A stretch of DNA of 64,000 nucleotides, taken from the NCBI GenBank assembly GCA_009712185.1, contig WASQ01000143.1:1-64000 (forward strand), written 5' to 3'. The notes under the pieces were generated by a model. It was not told where the DNA came from. It did no database searches and was given only the letters and a program-made list of their open reading frames with translations. Positions 1-11,805 of this stretch are shown here, piece after piece. The translations under genes were made by a program, and so were the position numbers. Positions within the stretch are counted from its first letter, which is position 1; the number at the start of each line of letters is the position of its first letter. Origin of the DNA: Telmatospirillum sp. Its GTDB lineage: Bacteria; Pseudomonadota; Alphaproteobacteria; Rhodospirillales; Magnetospirillaceae.

Positions 1-401
1 GGGTTTGGGCGCGGCCACTGCACCGGGGCCGGGGACAGCACCGGGGCCGGGGCCGGCGCCAGAACCGGCGTGGTGACCGTCTGGACGACAGTCGGAGACG
101 GAGGAGCGGCGGACGGGACGGCCGGAACCGGGGCCGCATCCAGCGCACTGGCGTCCTCGCCCTCCTCCAGCAGCAGGCCGATGGGGGTGTTCACCTTGAC
201 GCCCTGGGTTCCCCCGGGAATCAGGATCCGCCCCAGGATCCCCTCGTCCACGGCCTCGAACTCCATGGTCGCCTTATCCGTCTCGATCTCGGCAAGGATG
301 TCGCCGGACTTGACGGAATCGCCCTCCTTCTTCAGCCATCGGGCGAGATTTCCTTCGCTCATGGTGGGCGACAGGGCGGGCATCAGAATCTGGATTGGCA
401 T
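1..401 (-). CDS. pdhC: Pyruvate dehydrogenase E2 (dihydrolipoamide acetyltransferase), N-terminal part
   Basis: The gene runs off the left edge, so only about 133 N-terminal residues are present. They form a biotinyl/lipoyl domain (residues about 1-80, lipoyl-lysine motif [10 protein letters not shown] with Lys43), then an Ala/Pro-rich flexible linker; peripheral-subunit-binding and catalytic domains would lie outside. E2 transfers the acetyl group from E1 to CoA in the cytoplasmic pyruvate dehydrogenase complex. The start ATG (complement of 399-401) is preceded by GGGGAG. It is the third gene of pdhA-pdhB-pdhC, and the lipoyl domain is very close to the one in PdhB. The catalytic domain is unseen, so E2 of another 2-oxoacid dehydrogenase is formally possible, but the context makes PDH nearly certain. 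Confidence 0.9.
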   Translation of the reverse strand, partial: MPIQILMPALSPTMSEGNLARWLKKEGDSVKSGDILAEIETDKATMEFEAVDEGILGRILIPGGTQGVKVNTPIGLLLEEGEDASALDAAPVPAVPSAAPPSPTVVQTVTTPVLAPAPAPVLSPAPVQWPRPN

Positions 402-415
402 GACAGGGGCTCCCC

Positions 416-1795
416 TCAGGCGTAGCAGACGGCTTTGACAGCCGCGATGATGTCGTCGACCTGCGGCAGCGCGAGCCGTTCCAGATTGGCGGCGTAAGGC
501 ATGGGCACATCCTTGCCGGTCACCCGGGTCACCGGGGCATCCAGCCAGTCGAAACAGGTCTCCTGGACCCGGGCCGAGATTTCGGCGCCGATACCGGCGA
601 AGGGCCAGCCCTCCTCCAGCGTGACGATCCGGTTGGTCTTGCGCACCGACGCGGCGATCGTCTCCATGTCGAGCGGCCGGATGCTGCGAAGATTGATCAC
701 CTCGACGTCGATTCCCTCGCCGGCCAGGATATTCGCGGCTTCCAGAGCCAGTTGCACCATGCGCGAGAAGCCGACGACGGTGACGCGTCCACCGGCCCGC
801 TCCACCTTGGCCTTGCCGATCGGGACGATGAAGTCCGGATCCTCCGGCACGTCGAAACTCTGCCCATAGAGCAGTTCGTTCTCCAGCACGATCACCGGAT
901 TGGGATCGCGGATCGCGGCCTTCAGCAGCCCCTTGGCATCGGCGGCGGAATAGGGCGCCACCACCTTCAGGCCCGGGCAGTGGGCGTACCATGACGCATA
1001 GCACTGCGAATGCTGGGCGCCAACCCGCGCGGCGGCGCCGTTGGGTCCCCGGAACACGATGGAGGACGGAAGCTGGCCGCCGCCCATGTAAAGCGTCTTG
1101 GCCGACGAGTTGATGATATGGTCGATCGCCTGCATGGCGAAATTGAAAGTCATGAATTCAACGATCGGCTTCAGCCCGGCGTAGGCGGCGCCGGACGCCA
1201 GCCCGGTGAATCCCATTTCGGTGATCGGCGTGTCGATGACACGCTTCGGACCGAACTCGTCGAGCAGTCCCTGGCTCACCTTGTAGGCGCCCTGATATTG
1301 CGCCACCTCTTCGCCCATCAGGAACACCTTGCCGTCGCGGCGCATTTCCTCGGCCATCGCATCGCGCAGCGCTTCGCGGACGGTCATGCGCACCGTCCTC
1401 TCATACCGGGGCTCGTCGGACGGCGGAGGAGCGACAGATGGAGACGCCGGGGCCGCGGCAACGACCGGCGGGGGGACCGGCGCCGGCGCGGGCGCCCCCA
1501 CCGCCACGGGGGCCAAAGCCGCCTGAGGGGCGTCGAGCGCGCGGGCGTCCTCGCCCTCCTCCAGCAAGAGGCCGATGGGCGTATTGACCGCGACCCCTTC
1601 CGTTCCGGCGGGAACCAGGATGCGCCCCAGGGTGCCCTCCTCCACCGCCTCGAACTCCATGGTCGCCTTGTCGGTCTCGATCTCGGCCAGGACGTCGCCG
1701 GACTTCACCTGGTCGCCCTCGGCCTTCAGCCAGCGGGCGAGCTTTCCCTCGGTCATGGTCGGCGACAACGCCGGCATGAGAATCTGAACAGGCAT
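416..1795 (-). CDS. pdhB: Pyruvate dehydrogenase E1 component subunit beta, lipoyl-domain fused
   Basis: 459 aa. Residues 1-80 are a lipoyl domain ([10 protein letters not shown], Lys43), residues about 80-130 an Ala/Pro linker, and residues about 135-459 the transketolase-like E1-beta fold ([43 protein letters not shown]). With PdhA it forms the thiamine-diphosphate E1 that decarboxylates pyruvate and acetylates lipoyl groups. The lipoyl fusion on E1-beta is a known alphaproteobacterial trait. It lies 11 nt after pdhA; the pdhA stop TGA is embedded in the ribosome-binding sequence TGAGGGGA, so termination and reinitiation are probably coupled. Confidence 0.97.
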   Translation of the reverse strand: MPVQILMPALSPTMTEGKLARWLKAEGDQVKSGDVLAEIETDKATMEFEAVEEGTLGRILVPAGTEGVAVNTPIGLLLEEGEDARALDAPQAALAPVAVGAPAPAPVPPPVVAAAPASPSVAPPPSDEPRYERTVRMTVREALRDAMAEEMRRDGKVFLMGEEVAQYQGAYKVSQGLLDEFGPKRVIDTPITEMGFTGLASGAAYAGLKPIVEFMTFNFAMQAIDHIINSSAKTLYMGGGQLPSSIVFRGPNGAAARVGAQHSQCYASWYAHCPGLKVVAPYSAADAKGLLKAAIRDPNPVIVLENELLYGQSFDVPEDPDFIVPIGKAKVERAGGRVTVVGFSRMVQLALEAANILAGEGIDVEVINLRSIRPLDMETIAASVRKTNRIVTLEEGWPFAGIGAEISARVQETCFDWLDAPVTRVTGKDVPMPYAANLERLALPQVDDIIAAVKAVCYA

Positions 1796-1806
1796 GTCGG
1801 TTCCCC

Positions 1807-2817
1807 TCAGGCTTCGATCAGGATGTCGGTGAACAGTTCGGAGGGATCCGGCTCCGGGCTGGTCTGGGCAAAATCCGCGGCCTCGCTGACGACCGCCTTG
1901 ACCTCGCGGTCGATTTCTTTCAACTGCTCCTCGGTCACCGCCTTGTCGTCGAGGAGTTTCTTGCGCAACTGGTCGATCGGATCGTGCTGCTCGCGCATTT
2001 TCGCGACCTCCTCCTTGGTCCGGTATTTCGCCGGATCGGACATGGAATGGCCGCGATAGCGGTAGGTCTTCATCTCAAGAATGGATGGCCCCTCGCCGCC
2101 CCTGGCCCTCGCCACCGCCTCGAGACCGGCCGTCCGGACCGCCATCACATCCATGCCGTCCACCTGCACGCCCGGGATATTGTAGGCGGCACCACGGCGG
2201 AACAGCTCGACATTGGCGGCCGACCGCTCGACCGAGGTTCCCATGGCGTATTTGTTGTTCTCGATCACATAGATGACCGGCAGTTTCCAGAGCGCCGACA
2301 TGTTGAAGGATTCATAGACCTGCCCCTGGTTCACGGCGCCATCCCCCAGATAGCAAAGACAGACGCCGCCATCCTCGTTGTATTTGTGGGCGAACGCGAG
2401 ACCGGTCCCCAGAGGCACCTGGGCGCCGACGATGCCATGGCCGCCGAAAAAGCGCTTTTCCCGGCTGAACATGTGCATGGACCCCCCCTTGCCCTTGGAG
2501 TAGCCCCCGGCACGCCCCGTCAGTTCGGCCATCACGCCCCTGGCATCCATGCCACAGGCCAGCATATGCCCATGGTCACGGTAGCTGGTGATGACCGAAT
2601 CGCGATCATTGGAGATCGTTGACTGCATGCCGACCACAACGGCCTCCTGGCCGATGTAGAGATGGCAAAAGCCGTTGATCAGCCCCATGCCGTAGAGCTG
2701 CCCCGCCTTCTCCTCGAACCGGCGGATCAACAACATATCCTTGTAATAGGTGACGAGATCTTCGGTCTTGACGACGGAGTCCCCCGCTTTCGTCCTGCGC
2801 CTGCTGGCGGCCATCAT
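1807..2817 (-). CDS. pdhA: Pyruvate dehydrogenase E1 component subunit alpha
   Basis: 336 aa, normal for the E1-alpha family. The thiamine-diphosphate motif begins [16 protein letters not shown] and ends ENN; the conserved phosphorylation-loop-like [14 protein letters not shown] is present near residue 260. It binds ThDP with PdhB and catalyses the first step of pyruvate oxidation to acetyl-CoA. First gene of pdhABC. Two adjacent ATG codons begin at 2817 and 2814; GGAGGG ends only 3 nt before the first and 6 nt before the second, so translation may begin at 2814. Two inverted repeats lie upstream (2898-2943). Confidence 0.97.
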   Translation of the reverse strand: MMAASRRRTKAGDSVVKTEDLVTYYKDMLLIRRFEEKAGQLYGMGLINGFCHLYIGQEAVVVGMQSTISNDRDSVITSYRDHGHMLACGMDARGVMAELTGRAGGYSKGKGGSMHMFSREKRFFGGHGIVGAQVPLGTGLAFAHKYNEDGGVCLCYLGDGAVNQGQVYESFNMSALWKLPVIYVIENNKYAMGTSVERSAANVELFRRGAAYNIPGVQVDGMDVMAVRTAGLEAVARARGGEGPSILEMKTYRYRGHSMSDPAKYRTKEEVAKMREQHDPIDQLRKKLLDDKAVTEEQLKEIDREVKAVVSEAADFAQTSPEPDPSELFTDILIEA

Positions 2818-3227
2818 CTACCCTCCGAGAGGTCATTCGGTGCCCAACAGGTAGCGTCTCCGGCCCGGAAGCGCAAGTCGTGCCCATGCGGTTAAATCAT
2901 TGTTTCGCAATGCACAATGAACGATTAACTGCTTTTCAGTTAATTTTTACTGGGTTGAAGCGGGTCTCTTTCCCAGAACAACACCCCGGTATGCGAGGAC
3001 AAAAGCCTGCCAGGACACCCCCCAGGACAACGGCCCCATCGAAGGACTCCTCCCCGATGTGGCATCGCCCCGAAAGACATCTCCCAAACGTCATGTCCAA
3101 AAAGGCATGGCAGCCCGCCGGCCATCGCTGACGTTGAACCATTGCTCCGCAACAAAGGATTGCTAGGATAGAGATCCCTTTTGATCCGCCGGCGTTCCGC
3201 CCCCTCCCTCCCAGTCCTGGAAAAGCG
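2818..3227. other. Divergent intergenic region pdhA / Ldh2-type dehydrogenase
   Basis: 410 nt without a convincing gene. The pdhA side holds two inverted repeats (separate entry). On the other side TTGCTC (3142-3147), 16 nt, then TAGGAT (3164-3169) could be a sigma-70-like promoter for the plus-strand dehydrogenase at 3228. Short open frames here have no Shine-Dalgarno or recognisable domain. Confidence 0.5.
2898..2943. promoter_or_regulatory. Two adjacent inverted repeats upstream of pdhA (candidate operators)
   Basis: CATTGT (2898-2903) and ACAATG (2914-2919) form one dyad; TTAACTG (2925-2931), a 5-nt spacer and CAGTTAA (2937-2943) form a second, perfect 7-bp dyad. Both are AT-rich and lie about 80-125 bp before pdhA. 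The layout suits binding of a dimeric regulator, but no regulator is encoded nearby and none can be named. Confidence 0.4.
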
Positions 3228-4271
3228 ATGCCCCGTTTCTCACCCCAGCACCTGACCGCGGAAATCGCGGCGATCGTCCGTTTGGCCGGCAGCACCCGGG
3301 AAGAGGCGGACAGGGTCGCCGCCAATCTCGTGGAAGCCAATCTTCAAGGGCACGACTCGCACGGCGTCGGCATGATCCCCCATTATGTCGCAGCCATCCG
3401 CCAGGGCGGTCTCCGTCCCAACAGCGACGCCACCCTGGTGGCTGACCACTCCGCCATCCTGGTCTTCGACGGCAACAGCGGATACGGCCAGACCATCGGG
3501 GCCCAGGTGATCGCCGCCGGGATCGCGCGCGCGAAGGAGACCGGCGCCTGCATTCTCAGCCTGCGCAACACCCACCATCTGGCCCGCATCGGCGCCTGGG
3601 CGGAACAGGCCGCCGCCGCCGGGCTGGTCTCGATCCATTTCGTCAACGCCTTCTTCCGTCCGCTGGTGGCGCCCTGGAATGGCGTCGACCCCAAAATGGG
3701 CACCAATCCATTCTGTGTCGGGGTCCCCAGGAAGGATCATCCTCCGGTCGTCCTCGACTTCGCCACCAGCGCCATCGCCGTTGGCAAGGCCCGCGTCGCG
3801 CATAACACCGGCAAAGCGCTGGAGCCAGGCATGGTGGTCGACGCGGCCGGCAATCCCACCACCGATCCGGCCTGCATGATCGAGGCACCCTTCGGCGCCC
3901 TGCTTCCCTTCGGACGTCACAAGGGCGGCGGACTGGCGCTGATCTGTTCTCTCCTGGGCGGGGCGCTGACAGGCGGACCGACGGAAAGAGTTACGAAACC
4001 GGGAGAGATGCGCGTCCTCAACGGCATGCTGTCGATCCTGCTCGATCCGACGATGCTGGGAGGAGCCGACAGCTTCCTGGATGAAATCGAGGCCTTCCTG
4101 CCCTGGGTCCGGCAGTCCCGCACGGTTCAGGGCGAGGAAATTCTGTTTCCGGGAGAACCGGAGCAGCGCCGCCGGGCGGAACGCAGCCGTGACGGCATCG
4201 AGGTCGATGAGGAAACCTGGCGGCAGTTGCGGGAGGTTCGCGCGGATCTGGAGGCGAATCCGGTCGCCTGA
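3228..4271 (+). CDS. Malate/L-lactate/ureidoglycolate dehydrogenase family (Ldh2/YbiC-like) NAD(P)-dependent oxidoreductase
   Basis: 347 aa, full length for the Ldh2 family, which is unrelated to classical MDH/LDH. Family signatures include the early catalytic motif HDSHGVGMIPHY (residues about 43-54), NSGYGQTIG, NTHHLARIG and the dinucleotide-binding segment DPKMGTNPFCVGVP. The enzyme reversibly oxidises a 2-hydroxy acid with NAD(P)+. The sequence resembles the YbiC (hydroxycarboxylate dehydrogenase B) branch more than ureidoglycolate dehydrogenase; the actual substrate cannot be read from sequence. It sits alone on the plus strand, convergent with ftsB. Confidence 0.85.
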   Translation: MPRFSPQHLTAEIAAIVRLAGSTREEADRVAANLVEANLQGHDSHGVGMIPHYVAAIRQGGLRPNSDATLVADHSAILVFDGNSGYGQTIGAQVIAAGIARAKETGACILSLRNTHHLARIGAWAEQAAAAGLVSIHFVNAFFRPLVAPWNGVDPKMGTNPFCVGVPRKDHPPVVLDFATSAIAVGKARVAHNTGKALEPGMVVDAAGNPTTDPACMIEAPFGALLPFGRHKGGGLALICSLLGGALTGGPTERVTKPGEMRVLNGMLSILLDPTMLGGADSFLDEIEAFLPWVRQSRTVQGEEILFPGEPEQRRRAERSRDGIEVDEETWRQLREVRADLEANPVA

Positions 4272-4334
4272 TCGCGACGAATGCCGACGGCGCCATCGGC
4301 CGGCGGCGTCGAGGCACCGCGGGAAATTGCGCGG

Positions 4335-4661
4335 TTACGAATGGGGACGCAGAATGATCACTTCGTCGTCGCGCCCCATGTTCAGCATCTTGCGGGCCCG
4401 TTCTTCCAGCATGTCGGCGTCAAGATGCTCCGGACGCAGCAACTGCGCCCGGTGATCCAGATTGTCCCGGGTTTCTTCCAGTTGCGCCAGGGTCTCCTCG
4501 GCCTGCTTGATTTCCTGGGTGAGCCTCCACCAGGCCAGCAGACCGCGGTCACCCTGAACAGTGTGATAGGCGAAATACACGACGGCGGTCAGCCCGATGA
4601 AGGGACCGATGACATGACGCGCGCGTCGACGAATTTCGTTCAGAATGACCATGTCCGGCAT
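4335..4661 (-). CDS. ftsB: Cell division protein FtsB / DivIC-type septum formation initiator
   Basis: 108 aa. One transmembrane helix at about residues 17-33 (GPFIGLTAVVYFAYHTV) is followed by a periplasmic coiled coil (about residues 42-75) and the conserved C-terminal segment ERARKMLNMGRDDEVIIL, a single-pass FtsB topology. It links FtsL and FtsQ in the divisome. Its place between eno and the pdh operon is the usual alphaproteobacterial neighbourhood. Another in-frame Met lies at residue 4; neither start has a strong Shine-Dalgarno. Confidence 0.88.
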   Translation of the reverse strand: MPDMVILNEIRRRARHVIGPFIGLTAVVYFAYHTVQGDRGLLAWWRLTQEIKQAEETLAQLEETRDNLDHRAQLLRPEHLDADMLEERARKMLNMGRDDEVIILRPHS

Positions 4662-4880
4662 GGAATCACACTCTGATTCCTGTCGTCAATAAGTAATCCA
4701 TAGTTACCCTCAATAATTTTTTTCACCACCAAGGGTATTGATGGATGGAAGGGACAATTCTTTCCAACAAATGCCGTTCGATTGTTCCGCTCCTCCTTCC
4801 CAGCCCTTGTGGCTTATGTCCCGGCAACCGCCTCATTCAAACAAGGGATGGACGGTCGAGATCGAATGGAGCTTCTCCGC
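4662..4880. other. AT-rich ftsB upstream region
   Basis: About 220 nt with no gene. The part next to ftsB (4676-4740) is much more AT-rich than its surroundings and probably contains the ftsB promoter, but no -35/-10 pair is clear. Confidence 0.35.
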
Positions 4881-5005
4881 CCGGTACCGCTTATACCGGC
4901 CTGCACTGAGCCAGGTTTCTTTGAAACCCCGGGGACATCCCGCTGTCCGCTCGCAGGCCCTTGGTTGGGCCAACCAACCGGCGACAGGCCATCCTCAAGC
5001 CGGTT
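4881..5005. other. Densely structured non-coding stretch between eno and ftsB (candidate structured RNA, orientation unknown)
   Basis: A closing 7-bp stem GGCCTGC (4898-4904) / GCAGGCC (4953-4959) encloses two perfect hairpins: GGTTTC-TTT-GAAACC (4914-4928) and GGACA-N6-TGTCC (4933-4948), a three-way-junction layout. It is followed by TTGGTTGG-G-CCAACCAA (4961-4977) and AACCGGC/GCCGGTT (4976-5005), and preceded by CCGGTA/TACCGG (4881-4899), which competes for the first two bases of the closing stem. No open frame or known RNA family is recognised. It could be a small RNA, eno 3' structure or chance. Confidence 0.3.
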
Positions 5006-5015
5006 GATGGCACCC

Positions 5016-5061
5016 GAAAAATGAACGACGCCCCACCAGCCGGTCGGGCCAATGGGGCGTC
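5016..5061 (-). terminator. Rho-independent terminator of eno
   Basis: On the minus strand GACGCCCCA (5061-5053) pairs perfectly with TGGGGCGTC (5035-5027). It is followed by GTTCA and five T (complement of A-run 5017-5021). It lies about 65 nt after the eno stop codon. Confidence 0.75.
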
Positions 5062-5125
5062 ATCAGGGGGCGGAACGGCCGGGGCGGAGACTTTCGCGCC
5101 CCCGCCCGGCCTTATCCCGCCGTTC

Positions 5126-7277
<2,152 letters not shown>

Positions 7278-7283
7278 GTTTGG

Positions 7284-8918
<1,635 letters not shown>

Positions 8919-8970
8919 TTACAATACACCAGAGGTCGGTGGCGCCCAAGAGGGCGCGACCGTCATGATC

Positions 8971-9006
8971 AAAAAAAGAGAGAGGCATCATCGCTGACGC
9001 CTCTCT
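8971..9006 (-). terminator. Rho-independent terminator after secG
   Basis: On the minus strand AGAGAGGC (9006-8999) pairs with GCCTCTCT (8986-8979), followed by a seven-T run (complement of 8971-8977). Read-through or a separate promoter must supply pyrG transcription; a second short hairpin, GCGCCC-TCTT-GGGCGC (8957-8942), lies between it and pyrG. Confidence 0.8.
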
Positions 9007-9024
9007 GGCGGGTTGAACCGGATT

Positions 9025-9330
9025 TTACCGGCTAAGTGGAGCGGCCGGAGCCGACGGAGCCGCCGGCTCGGCGGGAACCGGCGCCTTGTCCATGATCGAG
9101 CTCGGCTGGCTGCGCGCATTGGCGATCAACGCCAGTCCGAGGCTGGTCAGGAAAAAACCGGTTGCAAGAATCGCCGTGATCCGGGTCAGCAGATTGCCGG
9201 CGGCGCGGCCGGTCATCAGACCGCCACCCCCACCGATGCCGAGAGCCCCGCCCTCGCTGCGCTGGAGCAGGATGACCCCGACCAGGCCGATCGCGATGAG
9301 AAGATGGATGACGAGCAGGACGTTAAGCAT
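9025..9330 (-). CDS. secG: Preprotein translocase subunit SecG
   Basis: 101 aa. Two hydrophobic helices (about residues 2-22 and 50-70) flank a Gly-rich loop LQRSEGGALGIGGGGG, the family signature. A Pro/Ala-rich tail follows, as in many alphaproteobacterial SecG proteins. It supports SecYEG-mediated export. A CGCCGT/ACGGCG hairpin (9352-9366) lies in its probable 5' leader. Normally tpiA is the divergent neighbour; here tpiA lies about 8 kb away. Confidence 0.93.
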   Translation of the reverse strand: MLNVLLVIHLLIAIGLVGVILLQRSEGGALGIGGGGGLMTGRAAGNLLTRITAILATGFFLTSLGLALIANARSQPSSIMDKAPVPAEPAAPSAPAAPLSR

Positions 9331-9608
9331 ACGATCACCAACAAGAAGCTGCGCCGTCCAACGGCGTGGAACGATATTGGCGCCTTTTTATTCGCCCCGA
9401 CCGCGCAAGGCAAGACGCCTTTGCAGGGAAGCCGGATTCTTTTGGGGAAAACCGCGACGATATCCGGCCGACACCGCTCCGGCACGCCTTGGACCATTTG
9501 AAGGAATCGGAGACGGGACCGGCATTTCAAGCCGCCGGGCGCGGACGCCGCCGGGGGTTGACGGCCTGTTGATTCACGTGTTGATCAGCAGCCCCGTCCC
9601 ATCGCCGG

Positions 9609-9857
9609 TCAGCGCTCCGCCCGCCGGGAGTGCCCGACCGTTGGCTGCGCGTCGTCAGCGTGACGGCGTTCGCCCGCCAGCGCCGCCTGCCCGAGAGCGG
9701 ACGGACCGCCCAAAGTGCTGCGCATCGCGTTGGCGCACCGCCCGCACTGCATCTTCACTCCATAATGCCGGAACACCTGCCCCTGCGTCGCCGCCCCGGC
9801 CGCCTCCGCGGAACGGACGTCACCATCGGTCAACGCATTGCAAACGCAAATGTACAT
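9609..9857 (-). CDS. bfd: Bacterioferritin-associated ferredoxin
   Basis: 82 aa. The [2Fe-2S] Bfd-type pattern is complete: Cys4-x-Cys6 (YICVCNALTD) and Cys38-x2-Cys41 (QCGRC). Bfd reduces the ferric core of bacterioferritin so iron can be released. The C-terminal 30 residues are rich in Ala, Gly and charged residues and are probably disordered. It is divergent from the two bfr genes, with a candidate iron box between them. Confidence 0.9.
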   Translation of the reverse strand: MYICVCNALTDGDVRSAEAAGAATQGQVFRHYGVKMQCGRCANAMRSTLGGPSALGQAALAGERRHADDAQPTVGHSRRAER

Positions 9858-9979
9858 CCGGACGCTCCCTGAAAACCTGTCCCGACCGGGCGGCGGAACC
9901 GGTCGAAAGCCTGCCTGCCGTCGTCCGATGCCCCGCCGTCCGCCGGGATCAGGAATTACAGTAGCGAAACCCCGATGTA

Positions 9980-9998
9980 ATTGCGAGAGATTCTTAAT
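9980..9998. promoter_or_regulatory. Candidate Fur/iron-responsive box between bfd and bfr
   Basis: The 19-bp sequence ATTGCGAGAGATTCTTAAT is an imperfect palindrome (ATT--GA at the left matched by TC--AAT at the right) and resembles proteobacterial Fur boxes. It lies midway in the 239-nt divergent gap, 122 bp from the bfd start and 98 bp from the bfr start. The assignment rests on similarity by eye and context only. Confidence 0.35.
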
Positions 9999-10096
9999 AG
10001 CATCCGTTGTTTTGCTCGAACCCCAAAATCCATCGACATTTTTTCCCCGCTGTAGCAGGCTTTTCCCCTGCCTGCCGCTACCCGAAAGGATGTCCG

Positions 10097-10585
10097 ATGC
10101 AAGGGAAACAACCGGTCATTCAGGAGCTGAACAAGCTTCTTACCGGCGAACTGACCGCCGCCGATCAATATTTCCTGCATTCCCGCGTCTATGAGAACTG
10201 GGGGCTTTCCCGGCTTTATGAACGTGCAGAACATGAACGCGTGGAGGAGCTGGAACATGCCAGCCGGCTCATTCACCGGATCCTGTTCCTGGAAGGGGTC
10301 CCGGATGTCGCGTCCCGCGCTCCGATCAAGACCGGCCCCCCGGTCCCCGACATGCTGCGCGCTGATCTCGACTATGAATTGCTGGGCGTCCAGAATCTCA
10401 AGGCGGCGATTGCCGTGACCGAACGGGAGCAGGATTACGACACCCGCGAGATCCTGGTCGATCTGTTGAAGGACACGGAGGAGGATCACACCTACTGGCT
10501 GGAGCAGCAACTGGGCCTGATCGCCAAGATCGGACTGGCCAACTATTTGCAATCGGCCATCGGTTCCTCGCTCGGATCCCCATGA
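10097..10585 (+). CDS. bfr: Bacterioferritin, ferroxidase-competent subunit
   Basis: 162 aa, four-helix ferritin-like. Aligning by eye with E. coli Bfr, all six dinuclear ferroxidase ligands are present (Glu18, Glu51, His54, Glu94, Glu128, His131; the last two shifted by a one-residue insertion). The axial haem ligand Met52 is Leu. It therefore should oxidise iron but not bind bridging haem by itself. The ATG at 10097 follows AAAGGA by six bases; an upstream in-frame start has no ribosome site. It is followed 13 nt later by the complementary haem-type subunit. Confidence 0.93.
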   Translation: MQGKQPVIQELNKLLTGELTAADQYFLHSRVYENWGLSRLYERAEHERVEELEHASRLIHRILFLEGVPDVASRAPIKTGPPVPDMLRADLDYELLGVQNLKAAIAVTEREQDYDTREILVDLLKDTEEDHTYWLEQQLGLIAKIGLANYLQSAIGSSLGSP

Positions 10586-10598
10586 AGGAGAGGCCGGC

Positions 10599-11084
10599 AT
10601 GAAAATCGGCAAAGGCGCCACGGCGCAATTGAATAAAGTTCTGCGGTCCTATCTGACCGGCATCAACCAGTACTTCCTCCATGCCCGGATGTTGAAAAAC
10701 TGGGGTTTTGCCGCGTTGGGTCAGTGGGAATACAAAGCCTCCATCCATCTGATGAAGGATGCCGACGAACTGGTCGAGCGCATCCTGTTTCTGGAAGGTC
10801 TGCCCAACCTCCAGGACCTCGGCAAACTCCTGATCGGTGAGGACGTGCCCGAAATCCTGAAAAACGACCTCGCCTCCGAGACCGGCCTGCGCGCCGAACT
10901 GGTCGCCGCCATTGCGGCCAGCGAGGGAATCGAGGATTTCGTCAGCCGGGACCTGCTGACCGACCTGTTGGAGGACAGCGAGGAGAGGATCGATTTTTAC
11001 GAAACACAGCTCGATCTGTTTCAGAAGCTGGGAAGCGAAAACTATCTTCAAACCGCCGTGGGTTCGCTGGGCGACGGTGCCTAA
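10599..11084 (+). CDS. bfr: Bacterioferritin, haem-binding subunit lacking the ferroxidase centre
   Basis: 161 aa. The haem-ligand Met52 is kept, but ferroxidase ligands are changed relative to E. coli Bfr: position 18 is Tyr, 51 Leu, 54 Asp, 127 Ser and 130 Arg; only Glu94 remains. It probably assembles with the preceding subunit into a mixed 24-mer in which one chain oxidises iron and the other carries haem and electrons. Two-type Bfr pairs are known, for instance in Neisseria and Magnetospirillum. Good ribosome site GGAGAGG before ATG. Confidence 0.93.
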   Translation: MKIGKGATAQLNKVLRSYLTGINQYFLHARMLKNWGFAALGQWEYKASIHLMKDADELVERILFLEGLPNLQDLGKLLIGEDVPEILKNDLASETGLRAELVAAIAASEGIEDFVSRDLLTDLLEDSEERIDFYETQLDLFQKLGSENYLQTAVGSLGDGA

Positions 11085-11260
11085 GACCAACCGGCTAGGA
11101 GGAATTGCTCTTCGGCGGTCGGCTGGTCCGCCCCGCACCCGCGCGCTGATGCGGACTAAGAGCAGGGTTTCGGAGAAGCCGGCTCAGGCGGCGTGAGGCC
11201 TGCGCCGGTCGGTTCCGGCGGACGCAGAGTTTGAGAAGACGCCTCCGGAACCTGGCGGAC

Positions 11261-11300
11261 AAGGGACCGCCGGCATTGCGACGGTCCCTTTATTATATAA
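11261..11300 (+). terminator. Rho-independent terminator for the bfr operon
   Basis: AAGGGACCG (11261-11269) pairs with CGGTCCCTT (11282-11290), followed by the A/T tail TATTATATAA. It lies 177 nt after the second bfr gene. The gap before it has no gene. Confidence 0.65.
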
Positions 11301-11305
11301 GGAGT

Positions 11306-11330
11306 GGCCGGACAGGTCCCTGTGCCGGCC
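11306..11330 (-). terminator. Hairpin after the first GPLGY gene, possible terminator
   Basis: GGCCGG plus ACAGG pairs with CCTGT and CCGGCC with one bulged base. On the minus strand it is followed by ACTCCTTATATAAT, only weakly U-rich. It lies 55 nt after the stop codon of the minus-strand small gene at 11385. Confidence 0.4.
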
Positions 11331-11384
11331 GCCCCTGCCCCGGCGTCGGACAGCCCGTCCGCCGGAGTCCTGCCGGACCATGTC

Positions 11385-11585
11385 TCAGTATCCGAGCGGG
11401 CCTTTGACGCGCCCGGGCCCGCAGGGATCGCTCACCCCCTGCACGCCGGGCAGAGCGGCGGCAGAGACGAACGCCGGGGACAGAGGATCGCGGGGCGACC
11501 CGGCCGCCTGGGCCGCGGACAGGGAAACGCCGGCCAGAATGGCGGCGGAAACGGCGAGGGCGATGCGGTTGGTCTTGCTGATCAT
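11385..11585 (-). CDS. Small secreted protein with C-terminal GPLGY, copy 1
   Basis: 66 aa, family not recognised. A signal peptide is clear (positive start MISKTNR, hydrophobic core, AQAA cleavage region near residue 28), leaving a mature chain of about 38 residues with a single Cys and the ending RVKGPLGY. The next minus-strand gene has the same architecture and ending. AAGGAG lies 8 nt before the ATG. The 49-bp element at 11636-11684 sits 50 nt upstream. Export to the periplasm is inferred; the function is unknown. Lack of a lipobox argues against a lipoprotein. Confidence 0.7.
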   Translation of the reverse strand: MISKTNRIALAVSAAILAGVSLSAAQAAGSPRDPLSPAFVSAAALPGVQGVSDPCGPGRVKGPLGY

Positions 11586-11635
11586 GATAATGAACTCCTT
11601 GGCTTGATCGATGGCTGATGCTATCGCGGCGGTTA

Positions 11636-11684
11636 AATCGAGTAAAACGGATGTTTTTCCTTATAAAAATCGTTTTTCCCGATT
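11636..11684 (-). promoter_or_regulatory. 49-bp upstream element, copy 1
   Basis: Identical without gaps at 39 of 49 positions to 12062-12110. It contains ATCG-N7-CGAT and an imperfect dyad of AAAACG and CGTTTT, and ends with the exactly shared TTTTACTCGATT. It lies 50 nt before the start codon of the small gene; copy 2 lies 49 nt before its gene. It may be an operator or a 5'-leader element. Confidence 0.55.
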
Positions 11685-11730
11685 AATCGATTCATTCGTC
11701 ATATGGCTCCCATTTCCTTCCCATGGACCA

Positions 11731-11764
11731 AAGAGAAACGGCTTCGGCCGATGAGGCCGAAGCC
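11731..11764 (-). terminator. Rho-independent terminator for the second GPLGY gene
   Basis: GGCTTCGGCC and GGCCGAAGCC form a perfect 10-bp stem with a five-base loop (11740-11764). On the minus strand it is followed by GTTTCTCTTT. It lies 41 nt after the gene, so the two small genes are separate transcription units. Confidence 0.75.
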
Positions 11765-11805
11765 GGTCACTCTCCCGGGGAGGGAGATCGTCAGGGGCGA
11801 CCGGC

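Noticed and set aside
4898-4959. Cloverleaf-like fold considered as a tRNA
   Set aside because: Lacks anticodon arm, T-loop consensus and CCA-proximal features; only 62 nt.
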